Numbered from the stretch's first letter, positions 49,101-62,600 are shown. The stretch is 64,000 nt of DNA from Hofstenia miamia (GCA_900660155.1 CABFPE010000475.1:580518-644517); one strand, 5' to 3'. Numbers and translations: made by a program. Notes: generated from the letters alone by a model not told the origin.

Positions 49101-51480
49101 TACACTAGACAAATATGCTAAATTACTATATTTTTTCAATGCAAAAATTTATCCATATGGAATAAATCAAGAAGGAAATTACAAAGACAAACTCTCAGAA
49201 ATTAGGAAGGAGAGTGCGAAATTACTGAAGATGGCCTGGCCTCCTACATGTTGTTGTGCTAATTCAAAAAGGGTCAAATTCCGAGAAATGAATTTGCGTG
49301 TTGGTTTACAATCGTTGTCTGATAATGCATTAATCCAAGACAGTTTTAACTCACTCCTTGAAATTTGTGAGTAGGGAAGGGTGCTCTTTACGTAGGCCAT
49401 TGTTAAATTCTATATTTTATTCAATTGTTTCTTCTCATAAACTAAGAATACTAGTTAGACCCTTCTTGCTCTGGTATGACGTTATTAGAAATAACAACGG
49501 CAGCATAGAACAGTTCTTCTTCTTAAGTTGGGCACAGGAATGCACTAGATGCATTTCTACAATAGATGATATCTGAAGGCATGCGTTAAAGTAGTCGTAT
49601 TAAAACTTGAATCCTAAAATTCAAAATCGAAAAAACGATAAACTTTTCCTACACAATTTGATTTACTTCTAAGGAAATTGTGTTTTTAGCGGGTAAGAAA
49701 TTGTGATGCAAAACCGACTATGGCTACTTTTTTTATTGGCTGCACATCTCTAAGCCAAGCCCACGATAGCACTGGACTCGATTGTTTCAAAGGCATTCAA
49801 ATTATTATCTCAAATATCGCTTTTTTCTATGAATTGAATAGTTTCTTTTAAATTGATCATATCGAAAGTTCTGTCCGCAAAATTTCGGAGATGTCCATGT
49901 TCTACTTTCAATACGTTAATCTAGATTTAACTGTGGTGTTTAATTAGCTAATTTTAAATGTATATTATATACCTAAATATCTCATCGTTACTTCAAAGCG
50001 TCTTCCCTCATAAAAGCATAAAATTCAAGCTTAGATATGTTTACGAGGTAATGTATAATTTAAATTACTTATTGTAGCCGGCAATATACCTCTAAGAATA
50101 AAGCCATTCATCATTATAGCTCCTAAACCTTATATAGAATGTGAATATTTTGACCTTGCAAGTGTTTTTCGATTGATTTTAAAATAAATGTTGAAAATGT
50201 AGATGTGCAAGTGCAAGATTTTTAATTATATCATTAATTATTCATAGATACATATTTCCAATATTGAAAATATGAAAAGTCCTGTTTCTATTTTATAATA
50301 CAAATCCTGAACAAATATAATTTTACAAGTTGTTGCAATACGGTTTGGTATTCCGAGTAATTCTGTTGTGTTAAAAAAAGATAAAACGCAACCTTTTCTG
50401 ATGGTATATTAGCTTAGCAACTGAAATACAAGGAGTTAACCGACATTGCTACTGACTCTTGATTTCGTTTATAATCAGTTATAAATAATAAATTGTTTAT
50501 TTAAAAATAATACAATATAACAATCTGTTTATTCGATGCGTTTAGCGTTTGATCTATTTAAAATCCTATACTATTGAAATAACCAGTTATAATATGAGAA
50601 GAGATCCAACAAGAACATTCGCGTAATTAATTTATTGCATGAAACTACTGAATATTTTTGTCATTGATTTTTAATAAATTATTTTGTATTTTGGAACTTT
50701 GGCAATATGGAGTAAGTGAACTAATTTGTATAACGTCTTGATCTACACCATTAGTAAAGCAAGTTATTCGAAATAATACTGGGAAAATTATTAGGTCAAA
50801 AATATTTTCTAACATTATCAGTGTACAAAGAAATTGTCTTTTTGATGACATGATAAACTTTAGGGAAAAATATTGTCTTGAAATTTAGTATTTATTACTA
50901 AAAGAACATGTTAAGACAATAAAGGTCTTCAATATGACCGATGAAATCAATTTCATGTTATATACATTTGATTAAAAGAAGGAAGAATTGAATTAGCCAT
51001 GGCATGTTGTTGCCAATTATGACAAGAAATGTAAATCTCTTGGAATCAGTTAGGAAATATGTCTTGATGAAAATATGCTTACTTACTAAATAATTTTTAA
51101 AATAGCATTATTCAAAAGATTACCTAAATTTTGACTTTTGAAAGAAATTGGGTAATTAATAAAGTAACTGTTGCTATTTGTCATCAACCAAGGTTGAAGG
51201 GATTAATATTATATCGGAAATATGTGTGTAAATGACTACCTACATACTATGGAAAAATTTAAGCATCAGTGATTGAAGTATGGTTTTTAACTCATTGTAA
51301 TTTGATATAAAAATTGATGTTTTTCTAAGGTGGACTTCAGTTGACTCAACAACTGCCCATGCAGTGGCTTATTTCCGTGCAGTATGGCGAGTTCTTGGTT
51401 CAATTTTTATTCCCATCTTTTAATCCGTATAAGTGTTTATCAATAAATTACTTCATGCAGCATTAGAAACATATTCTAAT
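46125..51480. other. Gene-poor stretch
   Basis: AT-rich DNA. The frames 47911-48099 (plus) and 49179-49400 (minus) are open for 62 and 73 codons with fairly balanced composition, but no domain, splice context or homologue is recognised. 48590-48680 is a short GC-richer patch. Confidence 0.45.
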
Positions 51481-51481
51481 G

Positions 51482-51787
51482 CAGGGGTTCTGAAAGTGCT
51501 TCGCACGAGAAGCCAGGTTCTCTGACAGCCATTTTTTTATTTGTTTAAGTTCATTAAATAGCAGCCATAACAGAGAACTCTCCGCAAAATTTGCATGGTG
51601 GGCTTTACTAAGGTGAAAAACTCACTTTTTAAGTAGAATGAGCATATGGTAATTAGTCAATTGATACATTTAATTTTTTGATTGCCAAGCGTCATTTTTG
51701 TCATCTATGCATGATGCATCGCAATTGCTCCGCGAACAATGTTCGATATTTAAACGGCTCCAAAATATCAAGAATTTGAGAACTATG
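51482..51787. mobile_element. Probable second Charlie-like hAT element, about 306 bp
   Basis: The left end caggggttctgaaagtgctt and the inverted right end catagttctcaaattcttga both resemble the Charlie-type CAGGGGTTCTCAAA terminus. The flanks ttctaatg and gtctagtc share the TCTA core of the nTCTAGAn target but agree at only 5 of 8 positions, so the duplication is degraded or the ends are misplaced by a base. Confidence 0.5.
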
Positions 51788-52600
51788 GTCTAGTCAAACT
51801 TTGAATCATGATTAGTTAAAGAGCATAATCTAGAAATTGGTCTATGTACATGGATTGACTACATATTTTCTATGCAATTGTTAAAATGGTCAATTACTGA
51901 TCTAATTTTTTTTCATCTGTAATTCAATTTATATTTGTATTCAATCAGTTCCTTGATTGCAAACTCGACCTAGGCAAATATCTATTCAAATGAAATTAAC
52001 TTAATACGTTATTTTCTCATTATATTTGAGGCTAGACATTTCTGCAAAAATGAAAATATGTTTCATATCATTCATATATCTATGATCAGGCAATTTTAGG
52101 AAAACATTACAGTAACGTTTTTTTTGGTAACGATAGATGTTAGTCTAAAGAAATTGGTTTATCTGTTAAACGCTAACCTATCTTCTGGCATATTTACGGC
52201 ACTTTTTATTATTAAATTCGGCATGTACAAAAATGGATTGTCCCATGTGATAATGAATATTTGTAATTATCACAATTGTTTTCTACTTTCATGCTTTACC
52301 TAAGGTTTTATATTTATGCTTCAATTTGTTTTTTATATAATTTACTTTATGCAAGAATTTAACTAGTTTCTTAATTATAGTTGATAGGTTAAAACATTGC
52401 ATTTTTTAAAAATGTATGTTATTTACATCTTCATGATGTTGGTAATTCTTCAATATTATCAGTTATTTATAACCAATTTCCACCGGAATTTTTCCATTTA
52501 CCTTGGTTCTTTCAGAAACAATTTGTCGTTGGAGCTTTTTACCGAAAATTGATCGGTTTGACATATTGTTGGACATTATCTGATTTTGGACATGCTTTTT
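51788..52600. other. Gene-poor stretch
   Basis: AT-rich DNA, nothing recognised. Confidence 0.5.
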
Positions 52601-53010
52601 AAAACTATTCAACCTGGGCTTTTTGGGAATCCTCACTAACAACAGACGGCCCCTCCCCCCCTCTAACTGTCTCGCTCTGGATTTGATTATGATATTAAAG
52701 CGAAACTTTCCATATTCCTCATATCAGCACTATCAATGTACAATGTTCAGAGTTTTTAAACGTCCTCAATCCCAAACTTGACAATTTTTTGATATCAATT
52801 AAATATTGGTCTTAGCAATTGGCAATGTTGGAATTAAATATAACTTATTGCAAAATTATTAAATATGATTTTTGCTTACTTCGCTATTGTGAAGAAAATA
52901 TTAAGTTTTCTCAAAAGTAGGTTGAAAAACAATGTCATACATAAAATCAGCAGATTTTTAGAAACAGATTTAATGGATTATGGCTAGTGACGTATCAAAA
53001 TCTTAATGGG
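52600..53010 (+). repeat. R2 dispersed repeat, copy 1
   Basis: Ordered similarity to 58280-58640: tttgattatgatattaaagc-gaaactttcca, taaatattggtcttagcaat-tggcaatgttggaatta, ttgaaaaacaatgtcataca-taaaatcagcagattttta. No open frame or terminal repeat is visible. Family unknown and distinct from R1 by sequence. Confidence 0.6.
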
Positions 53011-56000
53011 GAGAGGGATATAGTTAAGTTTATGTATTTTAATATTTGTATGTTCTTTAAACGTGCAGAAAAGAATTGTACGTCGTAAAGTTTCCGATCT
53101 ATTTAATACATAATGCTAATCAGCATTATTACTAAGTCAATTTAATTCACTATCATGAGAAAATTTACATCAAAACTTAACTATGTAGTATGATTCGTAT
53201 AAATAATATCAATATTTTTGAAAATTATTACATGCATACAAAATGTTAATGGGATTATTATTTCAAAACTTATTCATTTAAGCCTAATGTAAATTGTTCT
53301 GGATTCAAATAAAATAAAAATTTCCCTGTCATTTAGGTAGAAGTGATACAGAATTCCTTTTTAATGGAAATTTAAAGTTAGTCCATACCCATTAAACTAA
53401 ATCGTGCCTGTGAAATTAATTATTATTTCTGCATGTAAGTGTTGTTTTTACAGTTTTCAAGAAATTTTTGGAAGTATACGTCGCAATTTGGCTTTATTTT
53501 CTACGTTTTACAAAATGTGATCTCTCTGTCAATCGATAACTGAAATGGTTTATCTATAATGATGTTAATCACAACGTGAATTGCCTCACCAAAATGGTTG
53601 ATTGGAAATGACAGGTCGGCGTTTTAATTCAACTTACGGTTCTCTTTTATTTCTAAATATCGTCTTGAGTGTTTTTATATTCTTTATCCATAATATCGCT
53701 AACTAGTGATAATTAGGTTGGTTTTCAAATTTTTAAACCGCCCGGAGTTTTTGTGCTAACTTAAAAACCATATAAAACCAAAAATCTATATTAATGTTAC
53801 ATTACAATGTACCCTTTCTTCATATTATTAATGCATGTCATTCGATTCTGCAAAGAACTATTGATATTCTCTTACGCGTTAAGTATTTGTTTCAATGTTA
53901 GTGTGACAATTATTGTTAAACTCAATATTAAAACTTATTCTAACAAGCCCTCTCGAATTATTAATCCTTTCCACTTCCCTAGCACATTCAAGATGGTCAA
54001 AGGCGTATGTTGTAAGAATAAATCTGAACAACTTTGTAATTTACTGCTAAATTTTTGTTTCCAATCTTACACTATGTCCATTTGACAGTGTTCAGTCTCC
54101 ACAATCTTTGTTATCACAACAAATTCACTAAAATTGGCATTAGTAAGAGGTGATTTTCCCTTTTATTGGAATGTTTTTCTTGATATTTTCAGTAAAATTT
54201 TTCAGCACAGGTTCGGAAAAAGTTTGTCCGTTTGATGAGGCATATGAAAACATCAGTTCATGTACATATGCCCTTTAGGATATAGATGCGCGTTTTGATT
54301 CGATGAGAAAATGCTTAATACAAGTGGATTGGGTATGAATACACTACCGAAATCGATCCTTAATCATAATCAAACTCAATTATGCACAAATAATTTTGAT
54401 TCATAAGTTCTTCCTCTTTGAAAAAATTCATTTAATTTTTTTCTTATAAATTCTTGGGATCTCAGGCTTTGACATTTCAATTAGATTGTTTAAAATGTGT
54501 ATACATTAAAGAAATTAATGGTGCAAACAAATGAGTAAATATTTGAAAGCTAACCTTTGTGTGACGGACGTAAATGGCGATTGTAGCCTCTCGGTAAACC
54601 GGGTATTTCACCACATTTTGCCAATAAAGCGAGAAAGCCCACACATATGCTTTCTAGTAAGAGCATTGTTGAATTGCTACTGTTGAATTTCAGTTAGTTC
54701 CATTAGAAATATGCTCTCTTGCAATTATCAACCTTCGTTTTTGTCAGCCAGCTTTGTTCTGATTGGATGGAGCGCATTGTGTGAAATACGTCTTGCACTG
54801 TAGAATTTTCGATGCGTGAATGAGTTTTGTGGCCTACGATGCAAGATTATTTGAAGTAAGTAACGTGATTTGTTTCTGTGATTTTATTTACTACTTTATT
54901 GCTATTGATAACATTTAATTTGTGATTTAGTTTCGCATCACTGTTCACATTGTTTTAACTTTACAAGTTTTATTTATTTCTATTTTATTGGGGTAAACAC
55001 TTGTTTCTCAATCACATTTACTAAACGAGCTTGAGGTGATTTCTGCTTTATTTAGGATCTATTTACGCATGTTGTTGTATAGTCAAAACTTCCCTTGCTT
55101 TAAACCTATGTGAAATTTCTAGATTAATATAATTTATTATCGTGATTTTCCAGAGTTTGTACTGCGCTTTTTCGTATTATACGTGTATATACATTGGCTT
55201 CGTGCTATGGAAAGTGTTCAAAAGAACTGGTATTTCTACATTCTGAATGCGATTTGTTAACGTCATAGCATAATGCGATGGTTTTCTTTAGAAAATGTTA
55301 CGTTCCCGAGTGAATTCTTATTTTATACTAGAATTAAAAACACATGCGGACTTATATATTCACTTTACCTTTTTCCATGCTTTTATAAAATTAACTCATT
55401 TTGTATTTCTTTTTATACGTAATGGAAGTACCGGCTTTTTGAATGTGTATTTTGATACTGTGATCAAAGATGCACAGCGATTGGGTATACCCTCGGATTT
55501 GTGGTTTTCGGTATGTCTGAATATTTGACGCCATTTCGACTGAAAAGCAGTACAAAACCAACAACCTGGGTAGTTAAGCTTGATAGACATGTACAAAACG
55601 CTGTTTAGCGTTTAATCGCGCACAAATCGAGGAATATTGAATTAAAGTTTTTAGATTGATGTGTTTTTTAAGATTATTGACAAAGCTTTCATACTTCGAT
55701 AAAAATTTGTACTAAATGTTGCCCATTTGTAAATGCACTTATATTTTAAAACTCCTAGTTTTACATTTCTTTTGTATTGACATTCAAAATAACTTCATTC
55801 TAGTGTACCTGTCTGACTGCTCATGGCCAGCTAAAAAAATTGGTTTACATTTAATGTGAACCCCGGAAGCCTTTATTGGAAACTCATCTGAACTTTATCT
55901 GCTTTTTTCTTTCAATAACAATCTTGTCCCTAATATTTCTTTTCAGACGATTAATTGATTTAAGATGAAACTCAATTATTGATTAACAAAATTAATATCA

Positions 56001-57050
56001 CCAGTTCGATATCATTTAAATTTTTTCAAACTAAAAAACAGATTTTGCAATCTTTCATCACATAAGTCTTCTTTTTAAATATGAAGCTGCAATGTAACTG
56101 AGCGAAATGAAAACTTTGGCATGTGAAATAGTTAATTAGATGAAGCGACTAAAAATCTAATTTTCCAAATCTATTACAAGAGTGTTGAGCTGACAGCTGA
56201 TCAATTTGCAATATTGATTCTAAACAATGCTAATTTCTGTAAGTTCAGGATCTGTGAAGACAGATTAACAGTATATTCTTGTATAAGTCAAGCAAAATGA
56301 ATAAAAATCTGTCAATTGTGGCCGCCCAATGGACTTTGAAAAGTGTTCGCATGTCTCAGGTGCCCGCATTTTATCTGTTACTCTCAAATCACCAAAATTA
56401 AATATTTATTCAGTATAATAGTAGGTATTCGTAATAACTAAACATATTAAATAGAAATGTAAAATAGCTAATTGTATAAATTAAAGCATTAGAATTTCAT
56501 TCGAATTCTTGACAAAGTAAAATTTGTTCCTGTATATTGCCCGTATTTTAGAGGTCAAATACAGTAACAATGATGGAAAAATGGTCACAATTCGCAGGTT
56601 AGTTTCCCTGAGCAATACGATCATTTCCCTCTTTATTATATGTAAATTTTGCCTGTCGTTTGCAGGTGCCCACAACGAGAGGTTTTATTGTAGTAACATA
56701 ATATCAACAGTATCAATTTTGTATACCGATACCGTTTATCCAAACAAGTTTTTTGTATATATGTCAAGCATGTAAAGCGTACTTATATACTTTGCTCGTA
56801 ACCTGTAGCTTTGAATTAAATTAACGTATTCTACAATATTAATCGTTATCTATAACTACCTCATATTTTTGTATTTTTCACATTAGTAACCATGAAATTA
56901 AGCTGCGGATATATTTGTTAAAAATTAAAGAAACATTGTTTACATTGAAGCATAAAAAATTGTATTTACATGTACGTAAGTTACTTTAATGTTAGTATGA
57001 ATGTTTTGCTGGAGAGCCTTTATTTTCTATCACATTTGTTATTCTTTGGA
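53011..57050. other. Gene-poor stretch with one weak exon candidate
   Basis: AT-rich DNA. GC-richer patch at 54555-54660 without assignment. The open frame 53807-54085 (92 codons, plus) has no recognised domain. The exon candidate at 55429-55510 is listed separately. Confidence 0.45.
55429..55510 (+). CDS. Weak orphan exon candidate
   Basis: Encodes TGFLNVYFDTVIKDAQRLGI then PSDLWFS, ending at an excellent donor (tcg|gtatgt) in phase 0, after an acceptor-like ttctttttatacgtaatggaag. It lies on the same strand as, and about 4 kb upstream of, the SDA1 homologue. The family is not recognised, and the open frame continues upstream without the expected drop in coding quality. Confidence 0.22.
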
Positions 57051-57067
57051 AATACTTAAGTGAAATT

Positions 57068-57345
57068 TCAGTTACCCAAATTTAGAAGATGATTAGCTGC
57101 ACTTTTATACATTGGAATCTTGCAGTTCTCAATTGAATTTATATCTGGAGACCTTGAGGGCCAATGTTTCAACAGATTTCGCACAGTCGTAGTGGTATGT
57201 CATTCGATGAAATACTGCGGAATATTGTAGTATTTGTAATTTCCATATTTATTTACCGTCTTTATATTTTTGCCTCTTGCGGTTTTCACACTCTGAACCA
57301 TTACGGAAGATGGTTGTTTATAGTCTTCGTTGCGAACTTTTTCCA
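57068..57345 (-). pseudogene. Tc1-like transposase C-terminal relic
   Basis: One minus-strand frame reads KVRNEDYKQPSSVMVQSVKT, then after a stop HTTTTVRNLLKHW-PSRSPDINSIEN. The last part is the Tc1 signature block (WPxxSPDLNPIENLW) with the third catalytic Glu retained. VRNLLKHW corresponds to the segment after QDNDPKHTA, whose second Asp is lost. Sequence between the two blocks is degenerate. No terminal repeats were found. Confidence 0.6.
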
Positions 57346-58270
57346 AAAATATACACTTTCCCAGTTCGGATGCGCATTTTGCTGACTCTATTTTAAGTAA
57401 CTGACTCGGAAACTGTGTACATGTATACATTTAAATTCTATTAAATAAATGAAACCCGGAGACTCGATGAACCGATTGCAACACTTAATTATACTAACTT
57501 TCAGAACCTAATGTTTAGTCAGGTGCAGCCACAAATCTTTTGCGACATTTAATGTTATTTATTTTGGAGCTAATCAAGTTCTTTTTTTATTTTAATAAAA
57601 ACGAAAATGCCCAATCAGGATTTGCTATCTGCATAGTTTTTCAACCTACAATGTGTAGTTTTGAGAAAGAGGTTTGCTATTCCTTTCATTCTTAAGAATC
57701 CCTTGGTTTTACTTTCCGACTCTGATCTCACTACATCATTAATAATATACGACTTGGACGCATTTCTGTTATTTGAATAAATATAAAATTATCTAATTGA
57801 TAATTACCGCATCTTTGATACTTTGTTTGCCTGTGAATAACAAGCTGAAGAGGAAGTATCTATTATTGATATTTTCCTTTCTTCAAAATGTATTTTATTG
57901 ATTTTATAAAGTTTTTCTTTTATTTTGGAATCGACTTATTTTGTTGACTTTGTGCAAATTGACAGGCTTTTATGCTTTTGGCCCATTACTATATTCCAAA
58001 TTATTTTGTAGGTGCTTAGCTATTTTATTGTTTGAACTTGGGATCCCCTACTTTTGATCCTATCTACGTATACTTGTGGCAAATGATATGAAATACAAAT
58101 TTCATGCAATAAAATAGAGTTTATACTGATTTGCATTGTGTCTTAAACATTGTTTTTGTTTAAACCGTTTTTTAAACGAATGTGCTTTTCCATCACTAGT
58201 GTACATTCATGTATTGACTTCACTCCTGTTTTCTAAAAATGTATATTTCCCAGAGATATGCCAGGTAATA
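57346..58270. other. Gene-poor stretch
   Basis: AT-rich DNA, nothing recognised apart from short low-complexity open frames. Confidence 0.5.
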
Positions 58271-58279
58271 TCGGATTAC

Positions 58280-58640
58280 TTTAACCTGTGCTGTTGGGCT
58301 CATCAGGCCCGTGATAGGGATTTTCTCCCTTCTCTTATTTATATTTTGTTTGATTATGATATTAATACGAAACTTTCCACAAATATTGGGTTTCGTTGAA
58401 ATAAGTTCAATATTGGTTTTAAGAATTGGCAATTATGGAATTCATCAGAGTTCATTCCTAACTTATTCAATACAGTTTCCTTCTTACTTTACTAACTTTT
58501 TTCACATTAAATAATGATAAGTTTTTGAAAAAAATTGGAAGACTATATTCCCCCGATTGAAAAATAATAATATACATAAAATGGGCAGATATTTAGAAAA
58601 TTATTATTATATGGTTATGGCCACTCATAATATTTAGAAA
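58280..58640 (+). repeat. R2 dispersed repeat, copy 2
   Basis: Second R2 member: tttgattatgatattaatac-gaaactttcca, ttcaatattggttttaagaa-ttggcaattatggaatt, tgaaaaataataatatacat-aaaatgggcagatatttaga, in the same order and spacing as in copy 1 and in the same orientation. Confidence 0.6.
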
Positions 58641-59658
58641 ACGTCTTATTATGAATTCTCCACAACTTTTTGAGTAATAACCTAAAGCTTAATTAGTTCA
58701 CAACTCTCTGAGGTCAAATGGGGTTAAAGCAGGGCTTAAGTAAATCAGTTCATGAATACAATTTTTTAATTCGTTTTACAAAGTAATTAAATGTGGAAAA
58801 TCAAGCTAAATACTTTTGCATGCCAGCATTCTACTTTTTGAGATTGGTAAAAGTTGTTCCATTTGAAATGTAGTTTTTGTTTGAAGAATCTTTTAGCGAA
58901 ATTCCACTCTAATTATTTTTAATACTTTTTATTATTTTGTTATTTAAAAGGTTTTACCGCATGTTTCGTGCAGCATGTTCTATGTTTCTTCAATTGTGCG
59001 ATATTGCTCTTATATTTTCTAATGATTTACTTTTCATAAACTCTTGTGGACTTCAATTAAAAATAAACTCTCACGTATTTCATAAACAGTTAATCCTGAT
59101 GAATGATAGCTTAAAATTCGGTCTTGTAAAAATGGCAACAAGTTTAATAGTCGGAATGCCTTCTGCCCCGGGATTAGAGGTAAATGACAAAAAATGGATT
59201 TCATGGCAACGATGTAAGTAAAAAAATATGCATTGCTTAGAAAAACCTTCAAATTTAGGATCGCCAAAAAGTTGGTCCTTTGAATGTGTGGCCTGCTTTG
59301 TTTTTCTTAAGGATTATTACCCTTATTTTTTGCAATAAGGGAGCGAGTAAAACAGTGTGTAGTTATGCTTTTTTGCAAATCATATCGACGTCACAGAAAT
59401 TTATTTAAACTGAGAAGAGTTGTATTATATTTTACTTGAATATGGTTTTCTAATTCCACTATTATTCTAAGTAAATTGTTACTTAAGATTCTACTGTCGA
59501 ATGCAATTGAATTTAGAGAGAATTCATTTTTCGTGTACATAATCGAATTGAGATTTTACCTAATCTTTGTAGTGTGTTATACATTATTAACATTTTTGAT
59601 TGTATTATATCATATTTATATGTGGGTTACGTGCATAATGTTCCTTCTTGATTTAGTA
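58641..59658. promoter_or_regulatory. Upstream region of the SDA1 homologue
   Basis: Region that should hold the promoter and 5' UTR of the plus-strand gene starting at 59659. No clear TATA box or initiator could be fixed in such AT-rich DNA. A minus-strand frame (59034-59267) contains LLPFLQDRILSYHSSGLTVY, which faintly resembles a Tc1 N-terminal helix-turn-helix. The region may therefore partly derive from a transposon. Confidence 0.3.
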
Positions 59659-62600
59659 ATGGCGGCAGTGGAATGCTCATCGTTGCTGATTTTACAGAAC
59701 CATATCAAATGTGATGCAGATGGTTATCTCGATGACTTCCTTCAACAACATACCCATTTCATGTCTGCAATGGAGCTGTTTCGTCTTCAGCCCTCTGACC
59801 GTGCTTCAACGTTCACCGACCAGTTGATGTTCATTGCTCATGTTATTCAGTGCTATCCCAAACATCTGGAAAATTTTCCTCAGCTACTAGTGGACTTATT
59901 GCTATCTTATAAAACGGTGATGCACAGCAATGTAAGTAACTTTAAATTTTAATTATGATCCTCTGTATGCCTTATGAGTTTGCTAGGTGATTCCAAACAC
60001 ATTCTATGGCAATGTATTGAAATAAAAGTAGGACAATTGGTTTCATTACCAATCCCAAAAAATTTACAAACATTTTGCAAACTGTTAAAAAAGCGAGATG
60101 TAGATTCTTCGAATAATTATATAAAATCGATTGATTGAACATAAAGGTATTATTGAATTCTTTCTTAGAAGTTTCTCATTGAATCAAGTTAACCATTTCG
60201 TAAAATTGAGCTCATTATTTTTTATAATTCCCTTTAAGTGAACCCAGCGTTTCTCAAAACAAGAGACTTTATGTAAGTTTTGAGATCTGGATTTCTAGCA
60301 GAAATTTGCTTAAATTTATAATTGAGATTTAATGCTAGATTCTTCTGTGCCAGGAGTTGGATCACGTGTATATTGACATAGTAATTCTTATCAAATCAAA
60401 TATTTATTAGAAATATTTTGCAATACACATTCGTGTCAAAGTTGAAGATGTGGATAGTGGAATTATGAAATAATTGATGGTGTGGACCCTGAGTAATTTA
60501 ACGCCTTTGCTTCATCAGTTAGCACAACATGCTATTATATGTTCATGACATCATCTGCTCTTAATTCTTGACAATCTCAATAATAATTTATCGGCTATTG
60601 AGAGATGGTTTCTCACTAAAATCATCCAGAGTAAATTTCCTAAGCCAATCACAAGACTTGAGTAACAAGACATCGGACCAATACAATAGTGAAAAAAAAA
60701 GTAGGCTTGCTTAACCCTTTACTATTTCATAGTAGACTTATAAAATATGAAGGCGAACCATTATCATGCTTACAATTTGTGCGTTATGTAAATATGTGTA
60801 TTCATTTAACGGTTTTTTGCTAATGGGAATGTAATACATCATAATGAATAAATCCGATATACTAAAATGAGTTGTAGGCGGACTTATTTTAAATAGCTGT
60901 GATCGCTCGCTTCCTGCTATTCTGGATGCATTTGTTTAAAGAAAGGTTAAACAAACTCAGAGATTCACATGCAGCTTTATTCCTTTGAACGTTATACTTT
61001 AATTCTTTCTTTGATTAATTAATAAGAAGCCTTTTCAATTTCAATTAAATATTAAGTTTTTGGGGAGGCCTGTACAAAATGAGTAATTGAACCACTAATA
61101 TAGTTGTTAATGTTCTTCCACCCACATGTAATTAAGGAAACTATGGGATCTTTATCCTGATCCTGCAATTATGTTATCTTAGTTGAGCTTCTTTGCCTAA
61201 TAGAATATTTAAATAATGAACACTGTAAAAGAGGCTAATTGAAAATCAGTTCCATGTATTAATAATATTTAGGGAATTAAATTAACATTATGTTAATTGA
61301 TTTCAAACAAAAGGCTAGTGAAAGAAGCTGAATCCCACATCAACTGTTATTTTTATGTTGTTCCACCTACTTTACTGTTCAGTTAGGAAATTACTCATTA
61401 TCTCTCAATCAATTTCCGCATTCGGTTTTCTTATGGAAAGCACTTCAATTATATAAAACGTAGGATTATACATCGTTAACTTTTATTCGACCTGCCATTT
61501 TCAATTGAGGGTTTTTCAACATTAGAGCGACAATAGTGCGTGGTCGAATTTTTTTCCAAAATTTGTTATTCAAGAATTTGGTTGATAAAAATGTGTTTAT
61601 CATTAACCTTCTACTGCCTATGTTCTTTTAGAAGGACAAACCGATCTTTCTCCTAGCCCATTATGAAGTTTTGGAATCCTACTATATACACACATCTATC
61701 GGTGAATGTGCTCGAATGTAATGCTGAAAATTTGTACCGAAGTGTATTAATTTGACTGAAGCAATTGAAATATCCCATTTTAATTTCTGTCTATTAATGT
61801 TCAGGTAATCAGTGGGGGTCGAAAGCCTACTGAAGCAATAACCCTAGTACATTGAGGTGTGCCGCGTGAAAAATCAGAGGTCGCGGCGTCGAATTCGCGT
61901 CTGCGCAAGATGCTTCAAATGGGACATTTAACCATACGCCGTTGAAAAATGAAAGTGAAAGAGGAGAAACTCTATAGCCTTTCAGATTTCGAATATTTTC
62001 ATTAGTTAATGCGTTATAACAAGGTCGCATTTGTAAAAAAAAACTATGAAAATGTTAAAAATTATTTGGAATTTATGGCTGAATATGAGTTTATTGTCAA
62101 CTCTAACGAAATTTGAATTTTGTTTCTTTCTTGTTGATATTTCATGAATTGAACAAACAACCACATGAAAGTACACGAGGTTCATTGCCTTAATAGCTAA
62201 AATGATCGCAACAGTTTCTATAATATTCTGTTAAGAAATATTCCTCACGTCTGAAATGTTTGACACTTTCAGCGAATACCCAAAATCACCTGAATTTCGA
62301 AAATTGTTGTGCTAAATTTTACTCGTTCATGGTGGAAATTGACAACAATTAACTAATGAGAAATACCCTCACAAATTTTTGCGTCAAAATATGCAAACAA
62401 TTTTTCTCGAAAAGTGCCTGCAGTATTCAATCATACAAACCAATACTGCAAAACGAATTACAAATTGTTTATCTGTGTATAGATATATATAAAAGCTTTC
62501 TTTCGTAATATAAAAAGTTATGTAATCGTATTATAATGTAATTATATGCTTCTATATTTTGGGATTGTTTAGCTTCCGTGTCGAAAACATCACTTTCTGA

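Noticed and set aside
52640..52680. C-rich run (cccctcccccc) considered as a structural or promoter element
   Set aside because: Short, within the R2 copy and not conserved in the second R2 copy.
53807..54085. 92-codon plus-strand open frame with a hydrophobic start
   Set aside because: No recognised domain, and hydrophobic starts are frequent in T-rich DNA.
59476..59658. 61 extra in-frame codons upstream of the SDA1 start
   Set aside because: Strongly hydrophobic and unlike any SDA1 N-terminus. The ATG at 59659 has a good context and aligns with the family start.
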